Origin: Aestuariibaculum suncheonense
GTDB lineage: Bacteria; Bacteroidota; Bacteroidia; Flavobacteriales; Flavobacteriaceae
NCBI RefSeq assembly: GCF_014596935.1
Contig: NZ_JACVXC010000007.1
Span: forward strand, 124,001 to 188,000
DNA: 64,000 nucleotides
Direction: 5' to 3'
Below the pieces are notes generated by a model. The model was not told where the DNA came from, did not search any database, and was given only the letters and a program-made list of their open reading frames with translations. The translations under genes and the position numbers were made by a program. Positions 42,975-53,066 of this stretch are shown here, piece by piece. Numbering within the stretch: position 1 is the first letter of the stretch; every line of letters starts with the position of its first letter.

Positions 42975-45326
42975 TTATTTTAAAATGTCGATGCGCCGTT
43001 TAGTTTCATTACCAAGTGCATCAACAACTGTAATGATATGGGTTCCTTTTTCTGGAACTATAGCAAACTCATGTATGGTTTTTGTAGTTCCTAAATAGAG
43101 GTTGTCTAAATACCAGAACACTTCGGTTTCAGGTTTTGAATGCGCTATTTTTAAAATGAGCTCGTTTGTTTTGCCGTTGAAATCTTTTGGTAAGAAAACA
43201 CTATTGTGTTCTTCCGGATAAATAAATTCCATACTGGCTGTATTATAATCAATGCAGTCGTCTCTAAATTTAGGAAGTGACTTATAAAACGGATTTTTAG
43301 TTTTATAATAATAAGCCATTACCGGGGGCAAGATAAACCATGATTTGGTTTTTATATTACTATACGCTTCGCATGATGAGTTGACTTGAAACTGTTCGGT
43401 TTGATCTAAATGAATAAGTTTATGATATGGGCAGGGAGGCGTTTTTAAGCCGCTTAGTTGGACAAATGCTTGTTGAGTGTCGTCGCAATTAGCAGATGCT
43501 CGGTAGCCACTTTGTTTACATATTTCTGCCTGATGCATTTCATCAAAAGGTTGAGAAAACCAGGGACTATGTGGTAAAAGGTCGAAAACATCAAATAAAA
43601 TTGGGGCTGCGGTTTGTACGCCAATCAAACCCGGACGGCCTTCACCATCGGCATTACCAACCCATACGCCAACCACATAATCTTTGGTTGTGCCAATGGC
43701 CCAGGCATCGCGAAACCCAAAACTGGTGCCGGTTTTCCAGGCTATTTGTTTAGAGTTATCAAAAAATTCCCAGTTATCGTCATTTTCAGGGCGGTTAACT
43801 TCTTTTAAACTTTCAAAAGTTAAGTAAATTGAAGCGGCGTCAAATAGTGTTTTTTCGATTGTTTTTTTTCCAAATTTGATGGTTTCTGAGGCTAAAAAGG
43901 TAGGTTCACAAAACTCACGAGTAAAATACTCACTGGAGGTTTCGTTATAATGATTTAAGGTGGAAGACAGCGAAGCATAGCTTTTGCATAAATCCCACAA
44001 ATTACTTTCAGCACCACCTAAAATAAGTGAAAGACCGTAATGATTAGTATTGTATTTTAAATCTTTTAACTTCAAAGTTTTTAGGTATTGATAAAAACGA
44101 TCGATACCAAATTCCTGAAGCATTCTAACTGCAGGAATATTTAAAGAACGCGATAAGGCTTTACTGGCAGGTACAGCACCATCATAACTTTTGTTAAAGT
44201 TTTCTGGGTTGTAGCTTCCAAATTGTGTGGGAACATCGGCAACTAAAGTATTAGGTAGTATGTCACCAGCATCAAGCATAGCTGCAAATAAAAATGGTTT
44301 TAAAATACTGCCTGTACTGCGGGGTTTATCAATAATATCAACATCCTTTTGATGGGCTTTATCTGTAGGGGTGTTGCCAACATAAGCAAGTACTTGTCTG
44401 GTGTGAACATTTAAAACTAAAACGGCACAATTATAAATTTCGTTTTGTTTTAATGTGTTATAATGCGATTTCACGAGGTAATTGACTTGCTTTTGTAACG
44501 AGATATCAATGGTTGTTTTAATATGGTTTCCATTTTGAGTTTTAGCAATTTTATGTAATAAATGAGGCGCTATTTTCGGCAAGGGATATGGTGTTTCAGG
44601 AAGGGGTTCTTCAACAGAAAGAGTATAGGTTAAAGAGTCTATAATTTGGTCTTGTACTAACTTTTTAAGTAAACGGTTGCGTTTTTTAAGCAGGATTTCT
44701 TGATTTTTCCCTGGATAAATTAAGCTTGGAGCATTAGGAAGTATGGCTAAGGTGGCACTTTCTGCCCAGGATAGATGATGCGCATCGCGATTAAAATAGC
44801 GCCAGGAAGCAGCATCCAACCCCACGACATTACCGCCAAACGGCGCATTACTGCTGTAATACGATAGAATGTTGTTTTTTGAAGTTCTGAACTCAAGACG
44901 AGTAGCTAAAATAAGTTCTTTTAGTTTTTCAAAATAGGTTCTGGAACGTCCTTTTCGGGATAATCTAATAACCTGTTGCGTAATAGTGCTGCCGCCACGC
45001 TTAACGGTTTTTGAGTTTAGATTGTCGCGCAGGGCTTTGAAAATGGAAACCGGATTGAATCCCCAATGGTAATAAAAATATTCATCTTCAAACTGAAGGA
45101 TGCATGTTTTAAATTTTTCAGGAATGCTATCGTTATGCGGAAAACGCCACTGGCCATCATTTGCTATTAAAGCTCCAAGTAATTCGTTGTTGTTGCTGGT
45201 TATAACGGTTGCCGTTGGAGCTTTAAATAGTTCTTTTGGTAAGCAGAAATAATAGGCAATTAACAAAACCAGTATAATTGCCGATTTAATTTTGTGATAT
45301 TTTATATAAGATACAATAGTATTCAA
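42975..45326 (-). CDS. pbpC: Penicillin-binding protein 1C
   Basis: Bifunctional peptidoglycan glycosyltransferase/transpeptidase anchored by an N-terminal helix (residues about 13-28). The GT51 domain has the catalytic Glu80 in LQFEDEYFYYHWG and RGGSTITQQVIRL. The transpeptidase has Ser340 and Lys343 in STGSILKPF, SxN in LSRSLNIPA and WKTGTSFGFRDAW. The C-terminal PBP1C-specific beta-domain (about 695-783) ends in ITVVDALGNETKRRIDIL. Its 783 residues match PBP1C. The alpha-2-macroglobulin gene lies directly upstream (52-bp gap), the well-known pairing of the two envelope proteins. Confidence 0.95.
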   Translation of the reverse strand: MNTIVSYIKYHKIKSAIILVLLIAYYFCLPKELFKAPTATVITSNNNELLGALIANDGQWRFPHNDSIPEKFKTCILQFEDEYFYYHWGFNPVSIFKALRDNLNSKTVKRGGSTITQQVIRLSRKGRSRTYFEKLKELILATRLEFRTSKNNILSYYSSNAPFGGNVVGLDAASWRYFNRDAHHLSWAESATLAILPNAPSLIYPGKNQEILLKKRNRLLKKLVQDQIIDSLTYTLSVEEPLPETPYPLPKIAPHLLHKIAKTQNGNHIKTTIDISLQKQVNYLVKSHYNTLKQNEIYNCAVLVLNVHTRQVLAYVGNTPTDKAHQKDVDIIDKPRSTGSILKPFLFAAMLDAGDILPNTLVADVPTQFGSYNPENFNKSYDGAVPASKALSRSLNIPAVRMLQEFGIDRFYQYLKTLKLKDLKYNTNHYGLSLILGGAESNLWDLCKSYASLSSTLNHYNETSSEYFTREFCEPTFLASETIKFGKKTIEKTLFDAASIYLTFESLKEVNRPENDDNWEFFDNSKQIAWKTGTSFGFRDAWAIGTTKDYVVGVWVGNADGEGRPGLIGVQTAAPILFDVFDLLPHSPWFSQPFDEMHQAEICKQSGYRASANCDDTQQAFVQLSGLKTPPCPYHKLIHLDQTEQFQVNSSCEAYSNIKTKSWFILPPVMAYYYKTKNPFYKSLPKFRDDCIDYNTASMEFIYPEEHNSVFLPKDFNGKTNELILKIAHSKPETEVFWYLDNLYLGTTKTIHEFAIVPEKGTHIITVVDALGNETKRRIDILK

Positions 45327-45378
45327 GTTATAAGTAATATTGAGCTTTCAGGTTGAGTAATATCCCTTAAAAGGAATT

Positions 45379-48300
45379 TTATTTCTCCACAGTTATCCAC
45401 TGCCCTTTGGTTCTTACAAAATAATCGTTGTCATACATGGCTTCGGCTTGTATTCCCGGTAAAAAATAAGTGCCCAAATACGATGCATTTAGTAAAACAC
45501 TAAAAGTTTTTGAGCTTTGTTTTCCTCGTTTATTTAAGTCGAAATAGAAGCTAACACGATCGTCTCGAATATCGGTATAACGTGCCGGATTTGTTGTATT
45601 GTCTCCAAAAGCAGTAAAACGGGTGTTGAAGATATCCCAACCCGATGGGAAAATTTGAGTTAAAGCAATATCATTAACAGGTTCATCTTTTAAATTATTT
45701 ACAGTTATCATAGCTGCAAAATCCTGTCCCTGATGAAGGTTATTTATGTTGATGGTGTTGCCTTTTAAATCTTTATAAACTACCGAAATATTTAAACCGC
45801 GTTGCTCGATTAATTCTTCTCCTAAAGGTAATTTACCCGAATTCATCAGGTTAATAAAAACGACATTGCCTAAATGATTTTTAACATTCAAGGTATTGTT
45901 GCCATCCTGTATGGATAAGTTGCGTTGAGCAATAGTGCTTTTCGTATTGATGGTTTCTGTTTTTCCGTTAATCGTGTATTCCAGATTAATGGCTTTGCCA
46001 CCATTTACCTCTACCATTTTAGCCATAGCCAATAAACTATAAGCGGTTGTTTGGGTGCTCATCCAATCGCTACTGGATAAACGTTTGGCAATATATTCGG
46101 CAATTTCTCTGGTTTTAGGGTGTTTAGTAAGTACCATGGTTTCCAGGGCCATGGCTCTGTTTCTATCAACCGAACCATAAGTGTAATAATCGTATGAAGC
46201 CGATGTAAAATTAATATTAGCTTTGCTAGATATGGCTTCGCTGGCTTCTTTTTGTCCCGCAAGAACATAAGCAGCCGCTAATCGCCATTTGGCTTCATTA
46301 GATAGTTCATTGAACTCACGTAGACGATTCATAGCAGCTAAATCGGCTTGTCCGGCCAACGCTAAAGTGTATAGTCGGTAAGCTTGAGCTAAGTCAGAAT
46401 TGTAAGAGGTGTAACTTGGTCGCCAGTCGCGAGCCGCTTGTTTTTGGTATTTCAACCAGTTGATTTTAAAGGTAAGAGGCAAAACAAAACCTTTTTTCTC
46501 GGCTTCCAGCATAAAATGTCCTGCATAACTACTTCCCCAATCGTTGGTCGTGTTTTCGCCTATCCAATAACTTAAACCACCATTTGGTTGCTGAAAAGTA
46601 CCAAGGCGTTTAATGGCATTCTCAATATTATTCTGAATGTTTTTTTTCTTTTCGTAAGGTAAATCGAAAATGTCATTTAAATATAACTGCGGGAATACAC
46701 TCGAAGTCGTTTGTTCTAGACAACCATGAGGATATTGTATTAAGTATTGCAAACGACGAGAGAAATCCATTGGAGGTAAGGTTGAAAATTCTATAGTAGC
46801 AGTGTTGGTTCCCGAAACCCCGAAAGTAGAAAATTCCAAAGCACTGGTTTCATACGGATTTAAAACCTGATTAGTCATTTTAGTGCTTACAGGGTTTGGG
46901 TTAAACACATCAAGCTCTACCTTTTGCGAGGCGGTTTCTCCATGACCAGAAGCAATTACTTCTATAGTACTGAATCCTTTTGCTTTGCTAACATCTAACT
47001 CAAAATAAGTCATTTGTTCATCAGGATTTTTAAAATTTAATGTTTTAGTTTTATCTCCTAAAATTTCAATACCATTACTCAGTTTGAGTTTAATATTAAC
47101 CTGCTTTATTTTTGAATCCATAGCAAAAACGGTAACCGGTAAAGTTACTTTTTCACCCGGACTTAATTTCCGCGGTAGCGTTGCTAAAACCATCAAAGGC
47201 TTTTTAACTAGAACGGATTTTTCGTTGCTTCCGTAGGCCTCTGTATTGGCATTACCTGCAATAACCATAGCTCTAACAGCTCCTATGTAATTTGGTAATT
47301 TTAGTGTGTGTGAAGCTGTTTTTCCGGCCTCAAGCGAAAAAGGACCTAAATACGTAACAACGGGTTTAAAACGGTTGGCTTTTTTGTTTTTTCCTGCAAG
47401 CGCAGAGCCATCGCCGCCAATGGCAAATACCTGATCTATGCTTCCGCTGTAAGCCCCGATAACATCATCAAAAACATCCCAGGTTTTTACACCTAAAGCT
47501 TCCCGAGCGTAAAACGTATGCCAGGCATTTGGCGTTTTAAATCGGGTTAGATCTAACAACCCTTCTTCAACAACTGCAATGGTATAGGTCATGGCCTTTT
47601 TGTTTTTTTCTGATACCTCAATTTTAAATTCCTGTTCCGGTTTTAATTCATTTGGCATTTTTATTTCAGGATACAGTCGGGTATCTGGATTTTCAACCAG
47701 TATTGGAATAACACCATACAAACGAATAGGTAAATCGTTTGCTGTAATGGCATGTGGTTGTAATAATGAAATATTAATAAATACATTCGGAGCCATTTCA
47801 GGAGTAATTGGAATATTTACAGTAGTTTCATTTTGAGTTGTTTTTATCCATTGATATGAAACCACTTCAGAGCCATTTTCAATGCTGATTAAGGCGCGAC
47901 CTTCTGTACCGGACGGGAAGGTAATTCTAGCGGTTTCCCCAACATTATAAGTTTCTTTATCGGCTGAAAAGACTAACATTTTAGCGGCTTCTTTATCTGA
48001 TGAAGGCGCTGTTTGATTCCAGTTTTTATAGAAATATGCCGTGCGCCCTGTAGCATGTCCGCTAACAGGGTCGATAACACGAATAAGATAACGACCACGT
48101 TCGCTTTCTGGAATATTTAAAGTGAAATGGGTTTTACCATTGGCATCGGTATTGATTTTTTGATCTAAATACGGACGATGATAATTGCTGGATACATAGC
48201 TTGAAAGATTATCGTAAGAGGAACTCCACCACCAGCGCCATTCAATTTTATAAATTTTTACTTCTAAATTATTTCGTTTAACGGGTCTGCCATCAGCATC

Positions 48301-50958
48301 AGTAACAATGACATCGAATTTCTGATTTTTACCAGTGTAAAAAGAGCCATAGCGATTTCCTTTTGGAGATTTTAAACCAACAAAAGAAGGGTAGGGGGCA
48401 TAGGTTTTGGTAAACGCATCCATGGAAAAATCACCGCCATTTTCGAAGGCACGAACTAAAAACTGCACATTTAATAAGCCTGGAGCATTTTTACCAACGT
48501 TTAATTTGCTGTTAATAGTTGCCTGACCTTGTTCATCTACTTTACCTTCGAAAACGGTAATATCTTCTGATGAAAAATGTCGTGTAGGATCTGTAAATAC
48601 ATAATCTTTATAATTCTCGAAACCAGCATATGATGTACTGAACTTAGCTTTAATTTCAGCCTTTAAGTTTTTAGCCGGAGCGCCGTGTAGCCATTTCACA
48701 TCTAGAAGCCCGTTTACAGGTGTGTCCGCAGTTAATATGTCGTTTTTAAAATCGATTTTAAGTTTTAATCGGTTTGGTTTTACGGTTTCAATGCGTAAAC
48801 TTTTATGGAATGTCGCTCCGCCAACCGATACTTTGGCTGTGTAGTTACCTGTTTTATCTTCGGTTGAGGTGGGTACTGTAAAGCGATAAAAGTTGTTGAT
48901 GTTTTCTGTCGTTACATTTTTGTGAATGAGTTTGCCATTAGGGTCTGTGATTTCCATTTTTACCGGATGACCTTGCGGTAATTTATTTGCTTTATCGTTT
49001 AAAATAAAACTTAGAAATAAGGTGTCTCCTGGACGCCAAACCCCGCGTTCGCCATAAATGTACCCTTTAAGACCACGCTGTAACTTGCTGCCAGAAACAT
49101 CAAATTTGCTAAGAGATAGTGAGTTTCCGTCCTGATGTTTAATGTAGGTAATATGTTCTGCTTTAGAAACAATGGCAAAAGCGACATGCTTATTGGTATT
49201 TACGTTAACCAGTCCTTCGTTATCGGTTTTTACTTTGTTAATTTCCTGTTGTTGAAAATTATATAGTTTAATTTCGGCATTTGCCACCGGTTCGGTAGTT
49301 AAAATATCGGTTACAGCAAAAAAGTAACTGTTGTTACTACCTTTTTTGGCAATGACACCAAGGTTTGAGGCCAGCAGGTTTTGAGATACCACTCGTTCTT
49401 CATTATAATAGGAGTCGTGGCACGGGTTATCGCGTTCGCGCCAGTTGTAAGTATAGTTTTTATAGCGGTAGGTTAAATTGTCCCAGTAGGCTTCTTCTTT
49501 TTGATCTTCATTTTCAGAGTTGTAGTCAGAATTACTGTCAAGGTCATCTTCGTCATAGTAATAATCATCTTCATAGTAATCGTCATCAGAAATGCTTGGT
49601 GTATAATCATCACAATTATACAGGGAATACTCTTTGCTGAAACTCAATTCTACACGATAAATTGAACCCGCATCAGCCTTAAAATATTTTGATAAATCGA
49701 TGCTGTAAGCTTTCCATTTTCCTTCGTTAATATCACCTTCCTGGTATAAAGAAATGGTTTGTTTGGCAATACGACGCCCAACACGTTTTATATCGTTTGC
49801 GCTGTTGCTGTTTAAGTTATTGTCTTGTAAAAACTGAAGTACGTTATCTTCAAAAATTTTGATGATTCTAACATCGATGGCTTTCAGATTAACGGCTTCA
49901 AAATTAAATTTTAATTCTTTGGAATTTGGTAAAATATTACCGTTACTAATTAGTCTGACCTGAGGTTTTAATTCTTCGAAAGATAGTGTTTCAGAAAATG
50001 GTTTTTTAAGTTTATAACCATCGACATTGGTGATGCCTTGAAAAATGTCAATAGATACGTTGCCCACTAATCGGCTGTTAGGATAAACTTTTAAAACGTT
50101 ACCATCGACAATGTATTTTGGATTTTTAGCGTTTTGAATGCTGATTAAACCATCGAAATTTTGTTGTTTTTTTAGAGGATCGGAAAAATTGATAATTAGC
50201 GATTGCTCCGGACGCTGTATAACATCAATATTAACAATTGAAAAATTATTAACTCCTGGAATATTGATTTTGTTTTCTCCTGTATTGTCTGCACTTATCG
50301 CTTTACCATTCCATGTTACAATAATTTCTGAATCTTCTACCAGACGATGAATACTGTCAATTTTAAAATCGAAAATTCTGGTATTTTCGCTGGTTTCGTT
50401 CCATTGTAATTTTAATGTTTTTCCATTTTGCGAAGCTTCAACCAATTGTTTGGCTTTATCTAAAGAAATAACATCGGCCGATTTTAGGGTGGCTTCTATA
50501 TATTGCCATGTTTTACTGTACGATTGTAAATTATTGGTAATAATGTTGAAGTTAGGCTCTATAGTTTTAAACTGAAAAGTATAGCTTTCAAATTCCTTTG
50601 TGATATTTTTATAAATGGCATCGAGTTTTACCGTAACGGTATATTCTGTATCAGATTCTAATGGTTCGTCGGGACTAAAGGATAGGGTATGTGCATTGGT
50701 AGCAGTTAATTTGCCTTGAATATGAGGTTTAACACTAATAATATCATTTGTAATTTCTTGACCTATAACCCAATTTTCAACATCTTTTCTTAAACTAATT
50801 ACTATAGGATCGGCAACAGAAACTCTTCCTGAGGTTGTGTAACTAACATAGTCTTTGAATTTAAAGAGATTGTCGGTGTTTTGATCACCTGATTTTTTTT
50901 TACAGGAAAAAATAAGAACAAAGCTTAATACAAGAGTTATAATATGTTTAAAAGACAT
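45379..50958 (-). CDS. Bacterial alpha-2-macroglobulin lipoprotein
   Basis: Very large (1859 residues) periplasmic protease trap, lipid-anchored (VLIFSC then KKKSGDQN). Several MG-type beta-sandwich domains precede ERGVWRPGDTLFLSFILND (about residue 640), and a bait-like stretch follows. The thioester motif CLEQ in YPHGCLEQTTSSVFP, near residue 1413, is intact, followed by an alpha-toroid domain (QQPNGGLSYWIGENTTNDW) and a C-terminal receptor-like domain. An acidic low-complexity patch near residue 470 (DDYYEDDYYYDEDDLDSN) is unusual. Pairing with PBP1C implies a role in protecting the envelope from invading proteases when peptidoglycan is breached. Confidence 0.93.
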   Translation of the reverse strand: MSFKHIITLVLSFVLIFSCKKKSGDQNTDNLFKFKDYVSYTTSGRVSVADPIVISLRKDVENWVIGQEITNDIISVKPHIQGKLTATNAHTLSFSPDEPLESDTEYTVTVKLDAIYKNITKEFESYTFQFKTIEPNFNIITNNLQSYSKTWQYIEATLKSADVISLDKAKQLVEASQNGKTLKLQWNETSENTRIFDFKIDSIHRLVEDSEIIVTWNGKAISADNTGENKINIPGVNNFSIVNIDVIQRPEQSLIINFSDPLKKQQNFDGLISIQNAKNPKYIVDGNVLKVYPNSRLVGNVSIDIFQGITNVDGYKLKKPFSETLSFEELKPQVRLISNGNILPNSKELKFNFEAVNLKAIDVRIIKIFEDNVLQFLQDNNLNSNSANDIKRVGRRIAKQTISLYQEGDINEGKWKAYSIDLSKYFKADAGSIYRVELSFSKEYSLYNCDDYTPSISDDDYYEDDYYYDEDDLDSNSDYNSENEDQKEEAYWDNLTYRYKNYTYNWRERDNPCHDSYYNEERVVSQNLLASNLGVIAKKGSNNSYFFAVTDILTTEPVANAEIKLYNFQQQEINKVKTDNEGLVNVNTNKHVAFAIVSKAEHITYIKHQDGNSLSLSKFDVSGSKLQRGLKGYIYGERGVWRPGDTLFLSFILNDKANKLPQGHPVKMEITDPNGKLIHKNVTTENINNFYRFTVPTSTEDKTGNYTAKVSVGGATFHKSLRIETVKPNRLKLKIDFKNDILTADTPVNGLLDVKWLHGAPAKNLKAEIKAKFSTSYAGFENYKDYVFTDPTRHFSSEDITVFEGKVDEQGQATINSKLNVGKNAPGLLNVQFLVRAFENGGDFSMDAFTKTYAPYPSFVGLKSPKGNRYGSFYTGKNQKFDVIVTDADGRPVKRNNLEVKIYKIEWRWWWSSSYDNLSSYVSSNYHRPYLDQKINTDANGKTHFTLNIPESERGRYLIRVIDPVSGHATGRTAYFYKNWNQTAPSSDKEAAKMLVFSADKETYNVGETARITFPSGTEGRALISIENGSEVVSYQWIKTTQNETTVNIPITPEMAPNVFINISLLQPHAITANDLPIRLYGVIPILVENPDTRLYPEIKMPNELKPEQEFKIEVSEKNKKAMTYTIAVVEEGLLDLTRFKTPNAWHTFYAREALGVKTWDVFDDVIGAYSGSIDQVFAIGGDGSALAGKNKKANRFKPVVTYLGPFSLEAGKTASHTLKLPNYIGAVRAMVIAGNANTEAYGSNEKSVLVKKPLMVLATLPRKLSPGEKVTLPVTVFAMDSKIKQVNIKLKLSNGIEILGDKTKTLNFKNPDEQMTYFELDVSKAKGFSTIEVIASGHGETASQKVELDVFNPNPVSTKMTNQVLNPYETSALEFSTFGVSGTNTATIEFSTLPPMDFSRRLQYLIQYPHGCLEQTTSSVFPQLYLNDIFDLPYEKKKNIQNNIENAIKRLGTFQQPNGGLSYWIGENTTNDWGSSYAGHFMLEAEKKGFVLPLTFKINWLKYQKQAARDWRPSYTSYNSDLAQAYRLYTLALAGQADLAAMNRLREFNELSNEAKWRLAAAYVLAGQKEASEAISSKANINFTSASYDYYTYGSVDRNRAMALETMVLTKHPKTREIAEYIAKRLSSSDWMSTQTTAYSLLAMAKMVEVNGGKAINLEYTINGKTETINTKSTIAQRNLSIQDGNNTLNVKNHLGNVVFINLMNSGKLPLGEELIEQRGLNISVVYKDLKGNTININNLHQGQDFAAMITVNNLKDEPVNDIALTQIFPSGWDIFNTRFTAFGDNTTNPARYTDIRDDRVSFYFDLNKRGKQSSKTFSVLLNASYLGTYFLPGIQAEAMYDNDYFVRTKGQWITVEK

Positions 50959-51179
50959 GTTAACGAGGTTTTATGCGCTAACGAATTTAATGAAAATATT
51001 GTGTAATATTTCCGTCAAAAATGTAATTCTAAAGTTTTTAATGTTAATTTAATTTTTAGTAATAACACTTGTTATTTGCATTTCAACGTTTTATAAATGA
51101 GTTTGCAAAAATGTATTCTGCAATCGTTGTATATTGCTAGAAGATATAACTAAGAATTTCTTAAAGACTATTTTTATTG

Positions 51180-53066
51180 ATGATTAAAATTACTGAGAAG
51201 TTTCAATTAACTTTTATACTGATTTTTCTGTTTGTTTCAGCAAATAAAGTATATGGACAACTTGGGTTTTGCTCAGGAAACTCCGGAGATCCTATTTTTA
51301 CCGAAACATTTGGGGCAGGTTTAGCAAGTGTCGAACTTCCAGCTGAAACCACAACATATTTATTTGCAAATAGCGGACCTAATGATGGTTTTTATACGGT
51401 TTCGAACAATTCTAATGCTTATGGTTGGCATGTTATAAATGATCATTCGTTAAATGATAACAATGGTAGAATGTTAATTGTAAATGCCAGTTATACTGCT
51501 GGTGAATTTTATAAAACCTCGATTACCGGACTTTGTGAAAATACAACTTACGAATTTTCTGCATGGATGTTGAACCTTTTGCCTGCTTCTGGTTGTAGCG
51601 GCAATGGCATTCCAATAAATGTAAAGTTTCAAATTTGGGATAGTAGCGATACTAATTTACTAGCGAGTGGAGACACTGGAAATATTTACGGGACTTCAAG
51701 TCCTAATTGGGAGCAATATGCCTTGGTATTTCAGGCGTTGTCAGGACAAACCTCAGTTATTTTAAAAATGATTAATAACGGAGTTGGTGGATGTGGGAAT
51801 GATTTGGCAATAGACGATATTGTTTTTAAATCCTGCGGAGATTCTGTTACCGTTATTGATGAACAAGATAATAGTCAAGCAAATTTGTGTAAAGACCAAT
51901 TGCCCTATTTTACTCAACTTTCAGCACAACCAGATTATTCTATTTTTTCGACACATTTTTATCAATGGCAACAGAGTGATGACGGTGTAGTTTGGGAGGA
52001 TATAGCTGGAGAAACTAATGAAAAGCTTAATATTTCAGCATTAATAGAAACAACATTTTTTAGAACAAAAATAGCTGAGGATCCTATAAATGTTAATAAT
52101 GATTACTGTAACACGGTTTCCGATGTATTTGAAATTCAAATTATCGATTTCCCCGAAGCCCCGGTTAGTAACGGAGATCTGCTATTATGTGAAGACGATT
52201 TAACACCGTTAAGTGTAGCTTTTAAAAGTGGTATTTTGGTGAATTGGTATGATGCTGAAAATGGAGGAAATTTGCTTTTGGAAAATAGTAACACATTTAA
52301 GCCTATGTCCTCTGGAATTTATTATGCTGAAGCCCAAAGCGAAATAGCCGGCTGTGTGTCTCAAGAAAGGACAGGTATATCTGTAACGTATTTTGAAAGG
52401 CCTATAGTTTATGATGAAAGTTTAGAGTTTTGTGAGAACACATTTATTACTTTAAATGCAAATGTTGAAAATCCAACCAGTTTTATTACTTACCTATGGA
52501 ATAATGGAGAGACTACTGAGGCTATTAGTGTATCGCAACCTGGAATTTATTCAGTAATGGTTTCAAATAACAATTGTACAGTTACCAAAACAGTTGAACT
52601 TATTCAAATTGATAACCCTGTTATTTACAATGTTATTTCCGACGGAAGCAATATAATTGTTAAAACAGCTAATGAAGGGAACTTTTTGTATTCTATTGAT
52701 GGTTTTTCTTTTCAATCAAATAATGTTTTTTCTGCTTTAGATGGTGGAATATACACGGTTTATGTAAAAGAAAATAGTTGTACGGAAGTATTAACCTCTA
52801 AACATTTGCATTTTTATATTCCAAAGTATTTTACTCCAAATGGCGACGGTATTCATGATAAATTCAATCTTAAAGGAATAGAACATTATAATAGTTATAG
52901 TGTTTCTATTTTTGATAGATATGGTAAATTATTAAAATTCGATTCTGAAGGTGCTTTTTCTTGGGATGGTACATTTAATAATGTTTTGTTACCATCAGGC
53001 GATTATTGGTATATAATAACAATCGAAGATCAAAAATTTACTGGGCATTTTACACTTAAGCATTAG
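51180..53066 (+). CDS. Type IX secretion substrate with type B (gliding-type) sorting domain
   Basis: Secreted surface protein of 628 residues. A signal peptide (LTFILIFLFVSANKVYGQ) is followed by a lectin/MAM-like beta-sandwich (about residues 25-220; DPIFTETFGAGLASVELP, CENTTYEFSAWMLNL, NPIN-type cysteine pairs) and Ig-like segments. The C-terminal type B sorting domain is present (about 545-628; FTPNGDGIHDKFNLKG, VSIFDRYGKLL, LPSGDYWYIITIED, GHFTLKH). Earlier extension to a TTG at 51177 adds one residue; the ATG at 51180 is preferred. The ligand is unknown. Its stop codon abuts the stop of the convergent asparaginase-like gene with no spacer. Confidence 0.92.
   Translation: MIKITEKFQLTFILIFLFVSANKVYGQLGFCSGNSGDPIFTETFGAGLASVELPAETTTYLFANSGPNDGFYTVSNNSNAYGWHVINDHSLNDNNGRMLIVNASYTAGEFYKTSITGLCENTTYEFSAWMLNLLPASGCSGNGIPINVKFQIWDSSDTNLLASGDTGNIYGTSSPNWEQYALVFQALSGQTSVILKMINNGVGGCGNDLAIDDIVFKSCGDSVTVIDEQDNSQANLCKDQLPYFTQLSAQPDYSIFSTHFYQWQQSDDGVVWEDIAGETNEKLNISALIETTFFRTKIAEDPINVNNDYCNTVSDVFEIQIIDFPEAPVSNGDLLLCEDDLTPLSVAFKSGILVNWYDAENGGNLLLENSNTFKPMSSGIYYAEAQSEIAGCVSQERTGISVTYFERPIVYDESLEFCENTFITLNANVENPTSFITYLWNNGETTEAISVSQPGIYSVMVSNNNCTVTKTVELIQIDNPVIYNVISDGSNIIVKTANEGNFLYSIDGFSFQSNNVFSALDGGIYTVYVKENSCTEVLTSKHLHFYIPKYFTPNGDGIHDKFNLKGIEHYNSYSVSIFDRYGKLLKFDSEGAFSWDGTFNNVLLPSGDYWYIITIEDQKFTGHFTLKH

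Noticed and set aside
49365-49640. Antisense open frames over the alpha-2-macroglobulin gene
   Set aside because: Their residues have no domain or start context, and the opposite frame has a full-length protein with a thioester motif.
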